From Peribacillus frigoritolerans (GTDB lineage: Bacteria > Bacillota > Bacilli > Bacillales > Bacillaceae), in assembly GCF_004358755.1 (NCBI RefSeq), contig NZ_SMZY01000001.1:1300796-1364795 (forward strand): a stretch of 64,000 bases of DNA, written 5' to 3'. A program made the position numbers and the translations under genes. The notes beneath the pieces were generated by a model. It saw only the letters and a list, made by a program, of their open reading frames with translations, searched no databases and had not been told where the DNA came from. Of this stretch, positions 54,783 through 63,949 are shown piece after piece (within the stretch, counting starts at the first letter, position 1; the number at the start of each line of letters is the position of its first letter).

Positions 54783-55673
54783 CTCCTTAGTATATACAAT
54801 CTGCATATCTTGTCTTACAGTTTTTTTTGGATCAATCTGATATTCCACAGGCTGTCCATTCACTTTAATTTCAGCAGCCGAAGCATTTCCGATGACGATA
54901 AATGCTTCTGTTTCATTCGTGAAGTCATGAGCCTCGGTTTGATCTTTCTTCAGCATGCCGCTGTAGAATTTTTTCCCTGATGCATTTCGGATCTCAATCC
55001 AAGTCTGCCCTTTAGAGGTAACTTCAAGCTTAAATTCTTTGGCTTTTTTCAGCTCGTATACCGCTTTTCTGGCTGTCTTTTCTTTAAATGCAAGTTCAGA
55101 AGCCTGCTCTTCAGGTTTCTCCTCTTCAGGCTTTTCTTCTTTGGCTTTTTCATCAGCTGCCGCTTTCTCTTCTGGCTCTTTGGAGTCAGCAGCATCTTCG
55201 CCATTATCAATTGAATCATATTCATTTTCGCCGTTTGAAATCTGCTGAGCCTGATCTTCCGTTTCTTTTGCACCACCCGGCTTGTCCTTTTGGACAAAAA
55301 TCCAGATAACGACCGCTACTAATAATACCAATACGATTATTAAGATTCTGGGCAAAATTTCCAATGCCTTCGATGCTGACTTTGGCAGCTCTTTATGTGT
55401 TTTCACCCTTGAAAGTTCAGGAGTTTCCTCTGAATGAACAACCGGTATTTCATTCTTATACTCATCGAAAATCCGGTCCGGATCAAGTCCAACTGTCTCA
55501 GCATACTGTTTAATAAATGCCCGCACATAGAAATTCCCCGGCATAACGCCGTAATTGCCTTCTTCAATTCCAATCAGATACCGCTTTTGAATTTTTGTCA
55601 TTGCCTGGAGATCGTCAAGACTTAATTTCCGCTCTTCTCTCGCCTGCTTAAGTCGATTCCCTAGTTCACTCAA
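54780..55673 (-). CDS. rodZ: RodZ-like cytoskeleton/cell-shape protein
   Basis: This 297-aa protein has an N-terminal helix-turn-helix (LGNRLKQAREERKLSLDDL to MPGNFYVRAFIKQYA), one membrane helix (ILIIVLVLLVAVVIWIF near 110-130), a Glu/Lys-rich linker and a C-terminal DUF4115 domain. It links MreB to the membrane. TTG at 55673 is preferred, since GGAAGGTG lies six bases upstream. Known as ymfM in B. subtilis. Confidence 0.92.
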   Translation of the reverse strand: MSELGNRLKQAREERKLSLDDLQAMTKIQKRYLIGIEEGNYGVMPGNFYVRAFIKQYAETVGLDPDRIFDEYKNEIPVVHSEETPELSRVKTHKELPKSASKALEILPRILIIVLVLLVAVVIWIFVQKDKPGGAKETEDQAQQISNGENEYDSIDNGEDAADSKEPEEKAAADEKAKEEKPEEEKPEEQASELAFKEKTARKAVYELKKAKEFKLEVTSKGQTWIEIRNASGKKFYSGMLKKDQTEAHDFTNETEAFIVIGNASAAEIKVNGQPVEYQIDPKKTVRQDMQIVYTKE

Positions 55674-55691
55674 CCGTAACACCTTCCATAT

Positions 55692-56483
55692 CTAAAAATC
55701 AAACCCGGAAAAACTCGATTCATCAAACATTTGAGGTCCAGATGCTTCCTCATATGTAATCTTTTCATCCGGATCGTTTCGAAGTTCAATTATATAGTCA
55801 AAATCATCAAGTGTATACTCTGTATTTTGTACAAACATATCCGGATGTTCGACAACTTTTGTAGCAGACAGCCTCATGATTTCTCTCACAAGCTGCAAAT
55901 GCTTTTCAGAGCCTCTTCTTGTGGAAACAATCCCATCAATAATAAATACATTATCAACACTGTATTCATCTGCAATGAGCTGGCTTCTGATTGTCTGTTT
56001 TAATAAAGTTGAAGACACAAAAAGCCATCTTTTGTTTGCACATACACTTGAAGCAACAATTGACTCTGTTTTGCCGACGCGGGGCATGCCTCTTATGCCG
56101 ATCAATTTGTGGCCTTCCTGCTTATATAATTCAGCCAAAAAGTCCACAAGCAGGCCAAGTTCGTCTCTGACAAAACGGAATGTCTTTTTATCATCTGCAT
56201 CACGCTGTATGTATCTTCCGTGCCGGACTGCAAGTGTATCTCTTAATTTAGGCTTGCGCAATTTCGTTACTTTAATATGATCCATTGTATTTAGAATGGA
56301 TTCCAGCCTCTGGATCTGCTCATTATTTGAGCACTTAAGCAGCAATCCCCTGCGGCTGTCATCCACACCATTAATCGTCACAATATTTATAGAAAGCATC
56401 CCGAGAAGCGAAGAAATATCGCCAAGAAGTCCGGGACGGTTTTTTTGAATTTCATACTCTAAATACCATTCCTGCATATCCAA
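55692..56483 (-). CDS. ymfK: YmfK protein: ACT-like domain plus P-loop (DUF3388)
   Basis: This 263-aa DUF3388 protein combines an N-terminal ACT-like ligand-sensing domain (YEIQKNRPGLLGDISSLLGMLSI near residue 10) with a P-loop domain (IGIRGMPRVGKTES near 125), an unusual pairing that suggests a nucleotide-binding sensor. The function is unknown. TTG at 56483 has AAGGGGG seven bases upstream; the longer frame to 56606 lacks support. It lies between ymfJ and rodZ. Confidence 0.85.
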   Translation of the reverse strand: MDMQEWYLEYEIQKNRPGLLGDISSLLGMLSINIVTINGVDDSRRGLLLKCSNNEQIQRLESILNTMDHIKVTKLRKPKLRDTLAVRHGRYIQRDADDKKTFRFVRDELGLLVDFLAELYKQEGHKLIGIRGMPRVGKTESIVASSVCANKRWLFVSSTLLKQTIRSQLIADEYSVDNVFIIDGIVSTRRGSEKHLQLVREIMRLSATKVVEHPDMFVQNTEYTLDDFDYIIELRNDPDEKITYEEASGPQMFDESSFSGFDF

Positions 56484-56692
56484 AAAAGGACCCCCTTCAA
56501 AAACCAGGTCTATAACACCTATATCCTTATCATAAAGCATTTTGATGAAAGAGGAAAGAATAATTCCTTGACAATAAAAAAGGGGGTATGAGGACCTAGA
56601 ATGCACTGTCTTCTTTTCCAGTTATTGGTCCACCACTGACGCCATCCATCAGAATGAATCGGGTAAAAAAGGCTTTATTTATTGCTTTTATA

Positions 56693-56729
56693 AAAATAAA
56701 AAAAGAGAGGACCTGCGTCCCCTCTTTAT
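56693..56729 (-). terminator. Intrinsic terminator of ymfJ
   Basis: On the minus strand AAAGAGGGGAC/GTCCTCTCTTT with a four-base loop is followed by T4 and ATTTTT. Confidence 0.88.
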
Positions 56730-56983
56730 CTTGTGCCGTTATTTTGCACGAGCTTAACCATCATGTTTGCAATGGCATGCTGCTCCTCTTTAGAAGCTAC
56801 GCTCCAAAGATCAGCAAGTACTCTTTCCTGATCATTTTTAGGATCAACCTGTTTTGCTAAGTAATCGCCGATTTCGTAAGCTAAGTCATTAACAGCTTCC
56901 GTTTTCATGCCATCTCCTTCAGCGTGGTGCAGACGGTCTCCGAGGAAGTTTTTCCATGAATCCCAGTTTTCTAAAACAGACAT
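56726..56983 (-). CDS. ymfJ: DUF3243 protein YmfJ
   Basis: This 85-aa DUF3243 protein (VLENWDSWKNFLGDRLHHAE, then VNDLAYEIGDYLAKQVDPKNDQE and LLADLWS-like helix) is a small, conserved helical protein of bacilli. The function is unknown. AGGAGGG precedes the ATG. It stands between ymfI and ymfK as in B. subtilis. Confidence 0.9.
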   Translation of the reverse strand: MSVLENWDSWKNFLGDRLHHAEGDGMKTEAVNDLAYEIGDYLAKQVDPKNDQERVLADLWSVASKEEQHAIANMMVKLVQNNGTR

Positions 56984-57064
56984 TATAACCCCTCCTAATT
57001 AAGTGGAATACAATGTTAGTTTGTCTTGCATGAACCGATTTATACGGATAGGCTAAAGAAAAAT

Positions 57065-57787
57065 TTATGTATGCCATCCGCCGTTTACAGAAAGCACTTG
57101 CCCTGTAATATAGCTTGCCCGATTGGATGATAAAAACAAAACAGCTTCCCCAATCTCCTCCGGCTTTCCAATCCGGCCTAAAGGGATTTCATCTTTAAGA
57201 TCAGCCATGTCCTCCTCTGAAAAAGCCTGCAGCATGTCAGTAGCAACCGCTCCAGGCGCTATCGCATTAACCCTGATGCCGGAAGGGGCCAACTCTTTTG
57301 CAAGAGCTTTTACAAATGAATTTTGTCCTCCCTTAACCATACTGTATAAGACTTCACATGAAGCGCCGATTTCTCCCCAAATAGAAGTAATAACAATGAT
57401 GCTGCCGCTTTTTTTTCTTATCATTTCAGGAATTAATTCTTTAGAAAGCATATATGGACTTGTAATTTGAAGCTGCACCATTTCACGGATTTCCGCGTCT
57501 TTTATATCCGTCATTAATCCGAAATAACTCTTCCCGCTATTTAAAACGAGCAAGTCAATCGCATGATCAAGCTGATCGCAAAGCCGTTTTACGCCTTCCT
57601 CCTCTGAAAGATCTGCTTTTACCGGTCTGCATTCCGTTGTCAGCTTCAGTTCATTCATTAGCTTTGATACACTTTCTTCATTCTTGTGATAATGCAAATA
57701 TAATTGATACCCTTCCCCTGCAAGCTTTTTGGCAATAGCTTTTCCGATACCGCCGCTCGCACCTGTAATTAAAGCTGTTTTTTTCAT
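57065..57787 (-). CDS. ymfI: SDR oxidoreductase YmfI (EF-P 5-aminopentanone reductase)
   Basis: This 240-aa short-chain dehydrogenase has the NADP loop TGASGGIGKAIA at residues 8-19, the NSG motif, and the catalytic Ser-Tyr-Lys with YSMVKGGQNS near 150. The B. subtilis ortholog reduces the 5-aminopentanone group on elongation factor P to 5-aminopentanol, needed for swarming. It has the family's length and position. Confidence 0.92.
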   Translation of the reverse strand: MKKTALITGASGGIGKAIAKKLAGEGYQLYLHYHKNEESVSKLMNELKLTTECRPVKADLSEEEGVKRLCDQLDHAIDLLVLNSGKSYFGLMTDIKDAEIREMVQLQITSPYMLSKELIPEMIRKKSGSIIVITSIWGEIGASCEVLYSMVKGGQNSFVKALAKELAPSGIRVNAIAPGAVATDMLQAFSEEDMADLKDEIPLGRIGKPEEIGEAVLFLSSNRASYITGQVLSVNGGWHT

Positions 57788-57825
57788 TTTTTTCTCCTTT
57801 TAGATAAAGGCTTTTCCTGTTCCAG

Positions 57826-57853
57826 ATAAAAAAACATCCTTAAAAAGGATGCT
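57826..57853 (-). terminator. Intrinsic terminator of ymfH
   Basis: On the minus strand GCATCCTT/AAGGATG with a short loop is followed by seven T. Confidence 0.9.
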
Positions 57854-59140
57854 TTACTTTGGTACTACTTGACAGACTGAAAATAATTGTTCATCAATCA
57901 CTTCATTCAGCGTATGGTGAATATCATCATTTGTCAATTGTTCTAGCGTCGGAACAACATCAAACAAATTCATTTCGTTAAAAGAATAACGTGTAAATTG
58001 GTTGGCAATGTATTCAGGGGAATTAATCGCTCTTAAAAAAGAACCGATTTTCTTTTTCTTGGCGTTCTCAAGACGTTCTGCAGGAATCCCGTCCTGTTTT
58101 GCCTTCAGCAGAGTGCTCTTTATTTCTTCAGCAAGCTGATCGGGCTGATCAGTATCTCCGCCTATCATCGCAAATCCAAAACCGCTCTCTTCTGTGTAAT
58201 CAAAACTGAACGTGTCATCAATAAGCCCATTCTCGTAGAGCTGAGTATAGGTGTCAGTGCTTTTCCCAAAAACCATATCAAGAATCAGGTTCATGCACAG
58301 TTCGTGTTTTAGAAGCTCTTCACCGGACCTGTCTGCCTGTTTCGCTTTCAGCCCGACTAAACACTTAGAAGATTGAACATTCATTTTAAGCTTTTCTAAT
58401 GGTTTTGCTACAGTATCCGGTTCATCCACTTCTGCACGCTTGATTTCAGACTGAGGTTTAAACTCTTTTTTATCCTGATTTTCTCGGATTTGAGATAGAA
58501 TTTGTTCAGGATCAATCGGGCCAACAACGAAAAGCAGCATATTGCTTGGATGGTAAAACGTATTGTAGCACTCGTAAAGAAGGTCTTTCGTAATTTTGGA
58601 AATCGATTCAACGGTGCCGGCAATATCAATTCCTACTGGATGTTTGTGAAACATGTTCTGAATTAGTCCAAAATAGAGTCTCCAGTCAGGGTTGTCATCA
58701 TACATATTAATTTCCTGTCCGATGATGCCTTTTTCTTTCTCAACCGATTTTTCAGTAAAATAAGGCTCCTGAACGAAATCGATGAGCGTTTCTAAATTTT
58801 TTTCAACATTTGACGTGCTTGAAAATAAGTAAGCCGTTCGTGTAAACGATGTAAAGGCATTAGAAGAGGCACCCTGTTTGCTGAAATCCTGAAAAACATC
58901 GCCGTCTTCTTTTTCAAACAGCTTATGCTCTAAAAAGTGAGCGATCCCATCCGGAACCAATTTCATCTCATTTTGATCAAGAGGCACAAATTGATTATCG
59001 ATCGAGCCGTATTTTGTTGTAAACGTTGCATATGTCTTATTAAACCCTTTTTTAGGAAGGACATATACATCAAGTCCATTTTTCATTTTTTCATAAAAGA
59101 GCTCTTCCTGAAGCTGATCAAACTTTATGGATTTTGTCAT
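57854..59140 (-). CDS. ymfH: M16 family zinc protease YmfH (catalytic partner)
   Basis: This 428-aa M16 peptidase-like protein has the inverted zinc motif HFLEH near residue 68 with a downstream glutamate region (EKGIIGQEINMYDDNP), so it is the catalytically competent member. The C-terminal half has the R/Y-type substrate contact region. It overlaps the preceding partner gene by four bases, and the two are expected to form a heterodimer. Confidence 0.93.
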   Translation of the reverse strand: MTKSIKFDQLQEELFYEKMKNGLDVYVLPKKGFNKTYATFTTKYGSIDNQFVPLDQNEMKLVPDGIAHFLEHKLFEKEDGDVFQDFSKQGASSNAFTSFTRTAYLFSSTSNVEKNLETLIDFVQEPYFTEKSVEKEKGIIGQEINMYDDNPDWRLYFGLIQNMFHKHPVGIDIAGTVESISKITKDLLYECYNTFYHPSNMLLFVVGPIDPEQILSQIRENQDKKEFKPQSEIKRAEVDEPDTVAKPLEKLKMNVQSSKCLVGLKAKQADRSGEELLKHELCMNLILDMVFGKSTDTYTQLYENGLIDDTFSFDYTEESGFGFAMIGGDTDQPDQLAEEIKSTLLKAKQDGIPAERLENAKKKKIGSFLRAINSPEYIANQFTRYSFNEMNLFDVVPTLEQLTNDDIHHTLNEVIDEQLFSVCQVVPK

Positions 59141-60420
59141 TGTGCACCCTCCATTCCTTTTAAGAAATAGATCGTATCCAGCTGGATCTTTTTAGCCGCT
59201 GCGATGATTTCCTCTTTTGTTACTTTTTCAATTCCCTGCAGATACTTATCAAATGGTTCATCAATATTTGAAATAACGTTATGATAGAGAACCTCAACAG
59301 AGCCGTATGATGTATCGATTGTTTCAAGCAGCTGATTTTTAATGACTGCTTTAGTCTGATCGATATCTTTGTCTTCAAAATCTCCATTTTTCATTGCATC
59401 GAGCTGTTCTTTAATAATAGTCACCGCGCGCTCGTAATTCGCAAATTCAATTCCTGACATGACCATTAAAAGCCCTTTATGACTCTCAACTCTGGATGCT
59501 GCATAGTAAGCAAGGCTTTCTTTTTCGCGGACATTAATGAAAAGCTTAGAATGCGAAAACCCGCCGAAAATGCCATTGAACACTTGCAGTGCATAATAGG
59601 ATTGATCTCCATATGTGCAGTTAGTGCGGTAGCCGATGTTCAATTTACCCTGTTTAACATCCTGATCTTCAATCACTTCATTTGGCTCTCTAATCTCTTT
59701 TTCAGTAATGGATTTTTCTACAGCCTGATGGGCATTATCATTAAAAATGAAAAACCTTTTTGTATATTCACTGACTTCATCAGCCGAGACATCTCCGACA
59801 ACATACAAATCCATTTTATCTTCTTTTAAGGCCTTTTTATAATACTCATACAAACTTGAAGAAGTAATTTTTTCAAGATGATCAATCTCTCCATTGACAT
59901 GCAGGCGATAGGGTTCATCTTTGCACATCTCCTGGACGAGCCTTAAATTGGAGTACCTCATTTTGTCATCATATACAGCCTGAATGCGCTGTTTCAGTGT
60001 GCGTTTTTCTTGATTAATAATTTCATCAGGGAAAGATTCTTCTTTCACTACAGGAGACAAAATGATTTCTGACAGCAGCTGCAGCGCTTTTTCCAGCAGG
60101 GGTGTCTGATCAGATAAAAAGCGTTCATTTGCAACTTCAATCCGGATCGAAATGATATGATGATCGCCTTTTTTAGATAAATCCACAAATAAAGTTGCTC
60201 CGTAAAGCTCATCAAGATGCTTTCTGAGCTCGGTGCTCGTCGGAAAAGATTTTGTTCCCCGCTGCAGCACATAAGGAAGCAGCGCTCTGAATGTGACATC
60301 CTCTTCGTTCAGCGGTGCAAGCATTTTAAAAACAAGTGAATTTGTTTTGAATTTATTCGTTTGAACGGTATGCAGTGTTAACCCATTAATTGATTCTATT
60401 TGTTCTTTTAAAAATTCCAT
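59137..60420 (-). CDS. ymfF: M16 family protein YmfF (non-catalytic partner)
   Basis: This 427-aa M16 homolog lacks the HxxEH zinc motif at the expected place (LLPYVLQRGTKSFPTS), but retains the C-terminal ESLAYYAASRVESHKGLL contact region, as is usual for the inactive subunit of a bacterial M16 pair. Its stop overlaps the start of ymfH (ATGA). Confidence 0.92.
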   Translation of the reverse strand: MEFLKEQIESINGLTLHTVQTNKFKTNSLVFKMLAPLNEEDVTFRALLPYVLQRGTKSFPTSTELRKHLDELYGATLFVDLSKKGDHHIISIRIEVANERFLSDQTPLLEKALQLLSEIILSPVVKEESFPDEIINQEKRTLKQRIQAVYDDKMRYSNLRLVQEMCKDEPYRLHVNGEIDHLEKITSSSLYEYYKKALKEDKMDLYVVGDVSADEVSEYTKRFFIFNDNAHQAVEKSITEKEIREPNEVIEDQDVKQGKLNIGYRTNCTYGDQSYYALQVFNGIFGGFSHSKLFINVREKESLAYYAASRVESHKGLLMVMSGIEFANYERAVTIIKEQLDAMKNGDFEDKDIDQTKAVIKNQLLETIDTSYGSVEVLYHNVISNIDEPFDKYLQGIEKVTKEEIIAAAKKIQLDTIYFLKGMEGAQ

Positions 60421-60540
60421 TGTGACCCTCCTCGCGTGGCAGATTCCATTTTATTTTTTCCTGTTTTCTAATTTAGCGTATGGATTCATTCTAGTAATTA
60501 TATCAACTTTAGGATAATTAAGGAAATGTTAACCCTGAAT

Positions 60541-60580
60541 AAAAAAGAAAAGACGCAATGCTGCCAATTTGCGTCCTATG
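60541..60580 (-). terminator. Intrinsic terminator of the MFS gene
   Basis: On the minus strand GACGCAA/TTGCGTC with a ten-base loop is followed by TTTTCTTTTTT. Confidence 0.88.
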
Positions 60581-61802
60581 CTTGCTTTAAAGCTAGTTTC
60601 GATTCTTTAGATGGTTTGATAAAGAAAAGGACAATTAATACAGCCAGCAAGCTCACACCTGCAGAAACATAATAAACCAGATGATCTCCTACAGACATTA
60701 TATAGGCATAAACAGGCGGTCCGGCCGCTACCCCTATAAACCTCATGGAACTGTAAATCGATGTAATGGTTCCCCGTTCTTCCTTTTCCACACCTTCTGT
60801 AATCAGGGCGTCAAGTGCAGGCAGAGAGACACCTATTCCAATTCCGCTTATAATTAAAAAAAGAATTAAAAAAGTAAAACTATGCTGTATTCGGATGGCA
60901 ATAAAAGAGACAGTCAGAAGAGCCATTCCAAAAGCAATGACAACTTTCATAAGCTGCTTGTTCTGTCCAATTTTTCTGCCTGCTATAAAAGAGCTGATGG
61001 ATAGGGCAAGCAGAGGAACGGCAAGCATGGCTCCTTTATAAATCCCTTTAATGTTATATTGCTTTTCAAGAGTATCAGACAAATAAAACAGCACCCCAAA
61101 TAAGATAAACATGATAAAGCAGCCGATGGCAAAAATGGCATAGAGCCACCTGCCCTTTTCCTTAAAAATAACACTTACACAGCTTAGAAATTCTTTTATA
61201 GACTGTTTCTCTTTTTCCTGTTTCGGTATTTTCACCAAAAAAAAGACAAGTGCTACACTGATCAGACTGAAAAAAGGAATGAACCAAAATGGCAAAAACC
61301 AAACAAAGGTTGCAAGCATCGCGCCGATGATCGGACTTAAGACTTTCCCGGCTGTATTTGCTGTTTCAATAAGCCCTAGTCCTGAACTTATTTCTTCATC
61401 TTTTTCAAACATATCGCCGATAAGAGGAATAACAACAGGAGCAGCTCCCGCTGAACCAATTCCTTGAAGAACCCGTCCGAGAAGGATAATCGTAAAAGGG
61501 TCATCCATTGTCCATGAGGCCCATCCTGATACGGCCCCGCCTGCACCAGCTATCAGCAGACATGGAACCATGACCAATTTCCTTCCGAAACGGTCAGATA
61601 AATAGCCTGCAACAGGGATGAGGAGAATGGCAACAACAGAATATACGGTTATGATGAGAGACACTTGAAATGATGAAATCCCCAACTGTTTTTCAATCAG
61701 GGGCAATACCGGAATTAACATTGAATTTCCAAGAGTCATCACTAATGGCACGGATGACAATGCGATTAAATCAAGCTTCTTTTTTGCTCCCATTCTTTTC
61801 AC
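60576..61802 (-). CDS. MFS exporter (YmfD-like)
   Basis: This 408-aa major facilitator has 12 predicted helices, with the loop 2-3 motif GYLSDRFGRKLVM near residue 66 and the drug-antiporter-type motif C segment GSAGAAPVVIPLIGDMF near 115. By context it corresponds to YmfD of B. subtilis, linked to bacillibactin export; the substrate here is not certain. It appears monocistronic with its own terminator. Confidence 0.85.
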   Translation of the reverse strand: MKRMGAKKKLDLIALSSVPLVMTLGNSMLIPVLPLIEKQLGISSFQVSLIITVYSVVAILLIPVAGYLSDRFGRKLVMVPCLLIAGAGGAVSGWASWTMDDPFTIILLGRVLQGIGSAGAAPVVIPLIGDMFEKDEEISSGLGLIETANTAGKVLSPIIGAMLATFVWFLPFWFIPFFSLISVALVFFLVKIPKQEKEKQSIKEFLSCVSVIFKEKGRWLYAIFAIGCFIMFILFGVLFYLSDTLEKQYNIKGIYKGAMLAVPLLALSISSFIAGRKIGQNKQLMKVVIAFGMALLTVSFIAIRIQHSFTFLILFLIISGIGIGVSLPALDALITEGVEKEERGTITSIYSSMRFIGVAAGPPVYAYIMSVGDHLVYYVSAGVSLLAVLIVLFFIKPSKESKLALKQA

Positions 61803-61893
61803 CTTTGTTTCGTAGTATCTTGCAATGTTTAGATTTTGCCTCTAAATGAAAAAAACTATACTCTGCCCTTTAAATGACATACATTCTCCTGAT

Positions 61894-61935
61894 AAAAAAA
61901 GCGGCCTGGCCTCAATAAATGAGGCCAGGCCGCTT
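61894..61935 (-). terminator. Intrinsic terminator of the nucleoside permease operon
   Basis: On the minus strand AGCGGCCTGGCCTCA pairs with TGAGGCCAGGCCGCT, followed by T7: a long, GC-rich 15-bp stem. Confidence 0.93.
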
Positions 61936-61942
61936 CTGATGA

Positions 61943-62902
61943 TCAGCGTTTTCCTTTTTCGTAAGGAGTTCCCAGCGCTTTAGGTGCATCTGCACGCCCT
62001 ATAAATCCAGTTAAAGCTAATATGGTTAAAACGTAAGGTGTAATTAACAAGTACATGGTCGGTATGCCTTCAAGCAAAGGCAGCTGTCCGCCGATCACGC
62101 TCAGGCCTTGAGCGAGCCCGAAGAATATCGCAGCTCCCATAGCACCAAGCGGATGCCATTTACCGAAGATAAGTGCAGCAAGAGCCATGAATCCCTGTCC
62201 GCTGATTGTTGCATGGCTGAAATCACGGGCGATGATTGTCGCATAAACAGCACCGCCGACACCAGCGAAAGCTCCGCTTAAAATAACGCCGATAAAGCGC
62301 ATTTTCACAACATTGATCCCCATAGTATCTGCTGCCATCGGATGTTCTCCAACTGCGCGCAGACGGAGACCAAATGGCGTTTTATACATAACGAACCATA
62401 CAGCAAAGGCAGTGATAATGGCGATGTATGTTGTAATATATCCGTTTGAGAAAAATAATGGTCCTATAACAGGAATATCACTAAGGAAAGGGATATCCAT
62501 TTTGCTGAAACTTTCTGTAATGCGGTCTGTTTGTCCTTTTCCATAGAACAATTTCACGAGGAAAAGCGATAAACCAATAGCAAGAAAGTTAATAGCTACT
62601 CCGCTTACAACCTGATCGGCACGGAATGTGATGGATGCTACTGCGTGAAGAATAGAAAGCACAGCTCCGGCAGCCATTGCAACTAATATAGACAGCCAGG
62701 GAGTTGCATCTCCAAACGCATCGGCATATGTCAGGTTAAAAACGATGGCAACGAAGGCTCCAATAACCATCAATCCTTCAAGCCCTATATTAACAACTCC
62801 TGACCGTTCACTGAACATGCCTCCAAGTGCAGTGAAAATAAGCGGAGCGGCAACGAATAACGCTGTAGGGATGATGAGTTCTAGCATCTGTAGTATGCTC
62901 AC
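61943..62902 (-). CDS. nupQ: Nucleoside ABC transporter permease NupQ-like
   Basis: This 319-aa permease belongs to the BPD_transp_2 family as in guanosine/nucleoside importers (NupOPQ with the BmpA-type receptor NupN). GLEGLMVIGAFVAIVFNL near residue 40 and AVGEHPMAADTMGINVVKMR near 195 are family segments, with about nine helices. It starts within one base of the nupP end. The gene for the receptor is outside the window. Confidence 0.87.
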   Translation of the reverse strand: MSILQMLELIIPTALFVAAPLIFTALGGMFSERSGVVNIGLEGLMVIGAFVAIVFNLTYADAFGDATPWLSILVAMAAGAVLSILHAVASITFRADQVVSGVAINFLAIGLSLFLVKLFYGKGQTDRITESFSKMDIPFLSDIPVIGPLFFSNGYITTYIAIITAFAVWFVMYKTPFGLRLRAVGEHPMAADTMGINVVKMRFIGVILSGAFAGVGGAVYATIIARDFSHATISGQGFMALAALIFGKWHPLGAMGAAIFFGLAQGLSVIGGQLPLLEGIPTMYLLITPYVLTILALTGFIGRADAPKALGTPYEKGKR

Positions 62903-63949
62903 TTATTTCCCCTCCTTTTTGAAACGCAGTAAAATCCAGCGAATGAAATAGCTTGAAGCGACGAAAAGAATAATCAGAGCAATAACAATCTCAACAAGCT
63001 CATATGGCACGCCGGCCTCAGATGGCATGTTCAGCGCTCCAACCTTCAATCCGCCGAATAAAGCAGCTGCAAAAATGATGCCAAGTGCAGTGTTTCCTCC
63101 TAAAAGGGCTACAGCGATTCCATCAAATCCAACACCTGTAAATCCGCCTTTGACAGAAACATACTGAAATGTTCCAAGCCCTTCCATCGCACCGGCGATT
63201 CCTGCAAATGCTCCGGAAATGACCATCGAAAGAATAATATTGCGGCTTACATTCATACCTGCATATTGGGCAGCATCCTGATTGAATCCGACTGATCGCA
63301 GTTCGTAGCCTTTAGTTGTTTTCTCAAGCAGGAACCACATGACAAGTGCTCCAATCAGCGCAAGGAATATTCCGTAGTGCATTCTGGAATAGTCAGTCAT
63401 GGTCTGGAAAAACTCAGAGCTTAATGAAGCAGAAGGGAAAATGTTTTCGGATTTATCCCCTTTATCAGATAAAACATACTGAATTAAATGATTTGTTAAA
63501 TATAAGGCAATATAGTTCATCATAATTGTCACAATTACTTCGTGAACCTTGAATTTTGCTTTTAATAATCCCGGAATGAAACCCCATAGTGCACCTGCAG
63601 CAGCAGCAACGATGATTGCAAGCGGCAAATGGATGATTTTTGGAAGCTCAAATGCAACTCCCACCCATACAGCTGCAAACCAGCCTACAATCAGCTGTCC
63701 TTCTACACCGATATTAAATAAGCCTGTGCGGAATGCAAAAGCGACAGCAAGTCCGGCAAAAATATACGGAGTTAACTGGCGGATTGTTTCGCCGATATAA
63801 TAGGTATCTCCAAAGATTCCATTCCACAGTGCTGAGTATCCGGCTACAGGGTCATATCCTGTTACAAACATAATGATTGCACCGCAGATCAAGCCAAGCA
63901 AAACAGCAATTACGGGTACGATAATGTTAAAATAGCGCGTTATATTCAT
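62903..63949 (-). CDS. nupP: Nucleoside ABC transporter permease NupP-like
   Basis: This 348-aa permease is the partner of the NupQ-like protein. It has about nine to ten helices and the family segments FNIGVEGQLIVGWFAAVWVG near residue 75 and LRSVGFNQDAAQYAGMNVSR near 215. Its start overlaps the stop of the ATPase gene (ATGA). Together they would import guanosine or other nucleosides. Confidence 0.87.
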   Translation of the reverse strand: MNITRYFNIIVPVIAVLLGLICGAIIMFVTGYDPVAGYSALWNGIFGDTYYIGETIRQLTPYIFAGLAVAFAFRTGLFNIGVEGQLIVGWFAAVWVGVAFELPKIIHLPLAIIVAAAAGALWGFIPGLLKAKFKVHEVIVTIMMNYIALYLTNHLIQYVLSDKGDKSENIFPSASLSSEFFQTMTDYSRMHYGIFLALIGALVMWFLLEKTTKGYELRSVGFNQDAAQYAGMNVSRNIILSMVISGAFAGIAGAMEGLGTFQYVSVKGGFTGVGFDGIAVALLGGNTALGIIFAAALFGGLKVGALNMPSEAGVPYELVEIVIALIILFVASSYFIRWILLRFKKEGK

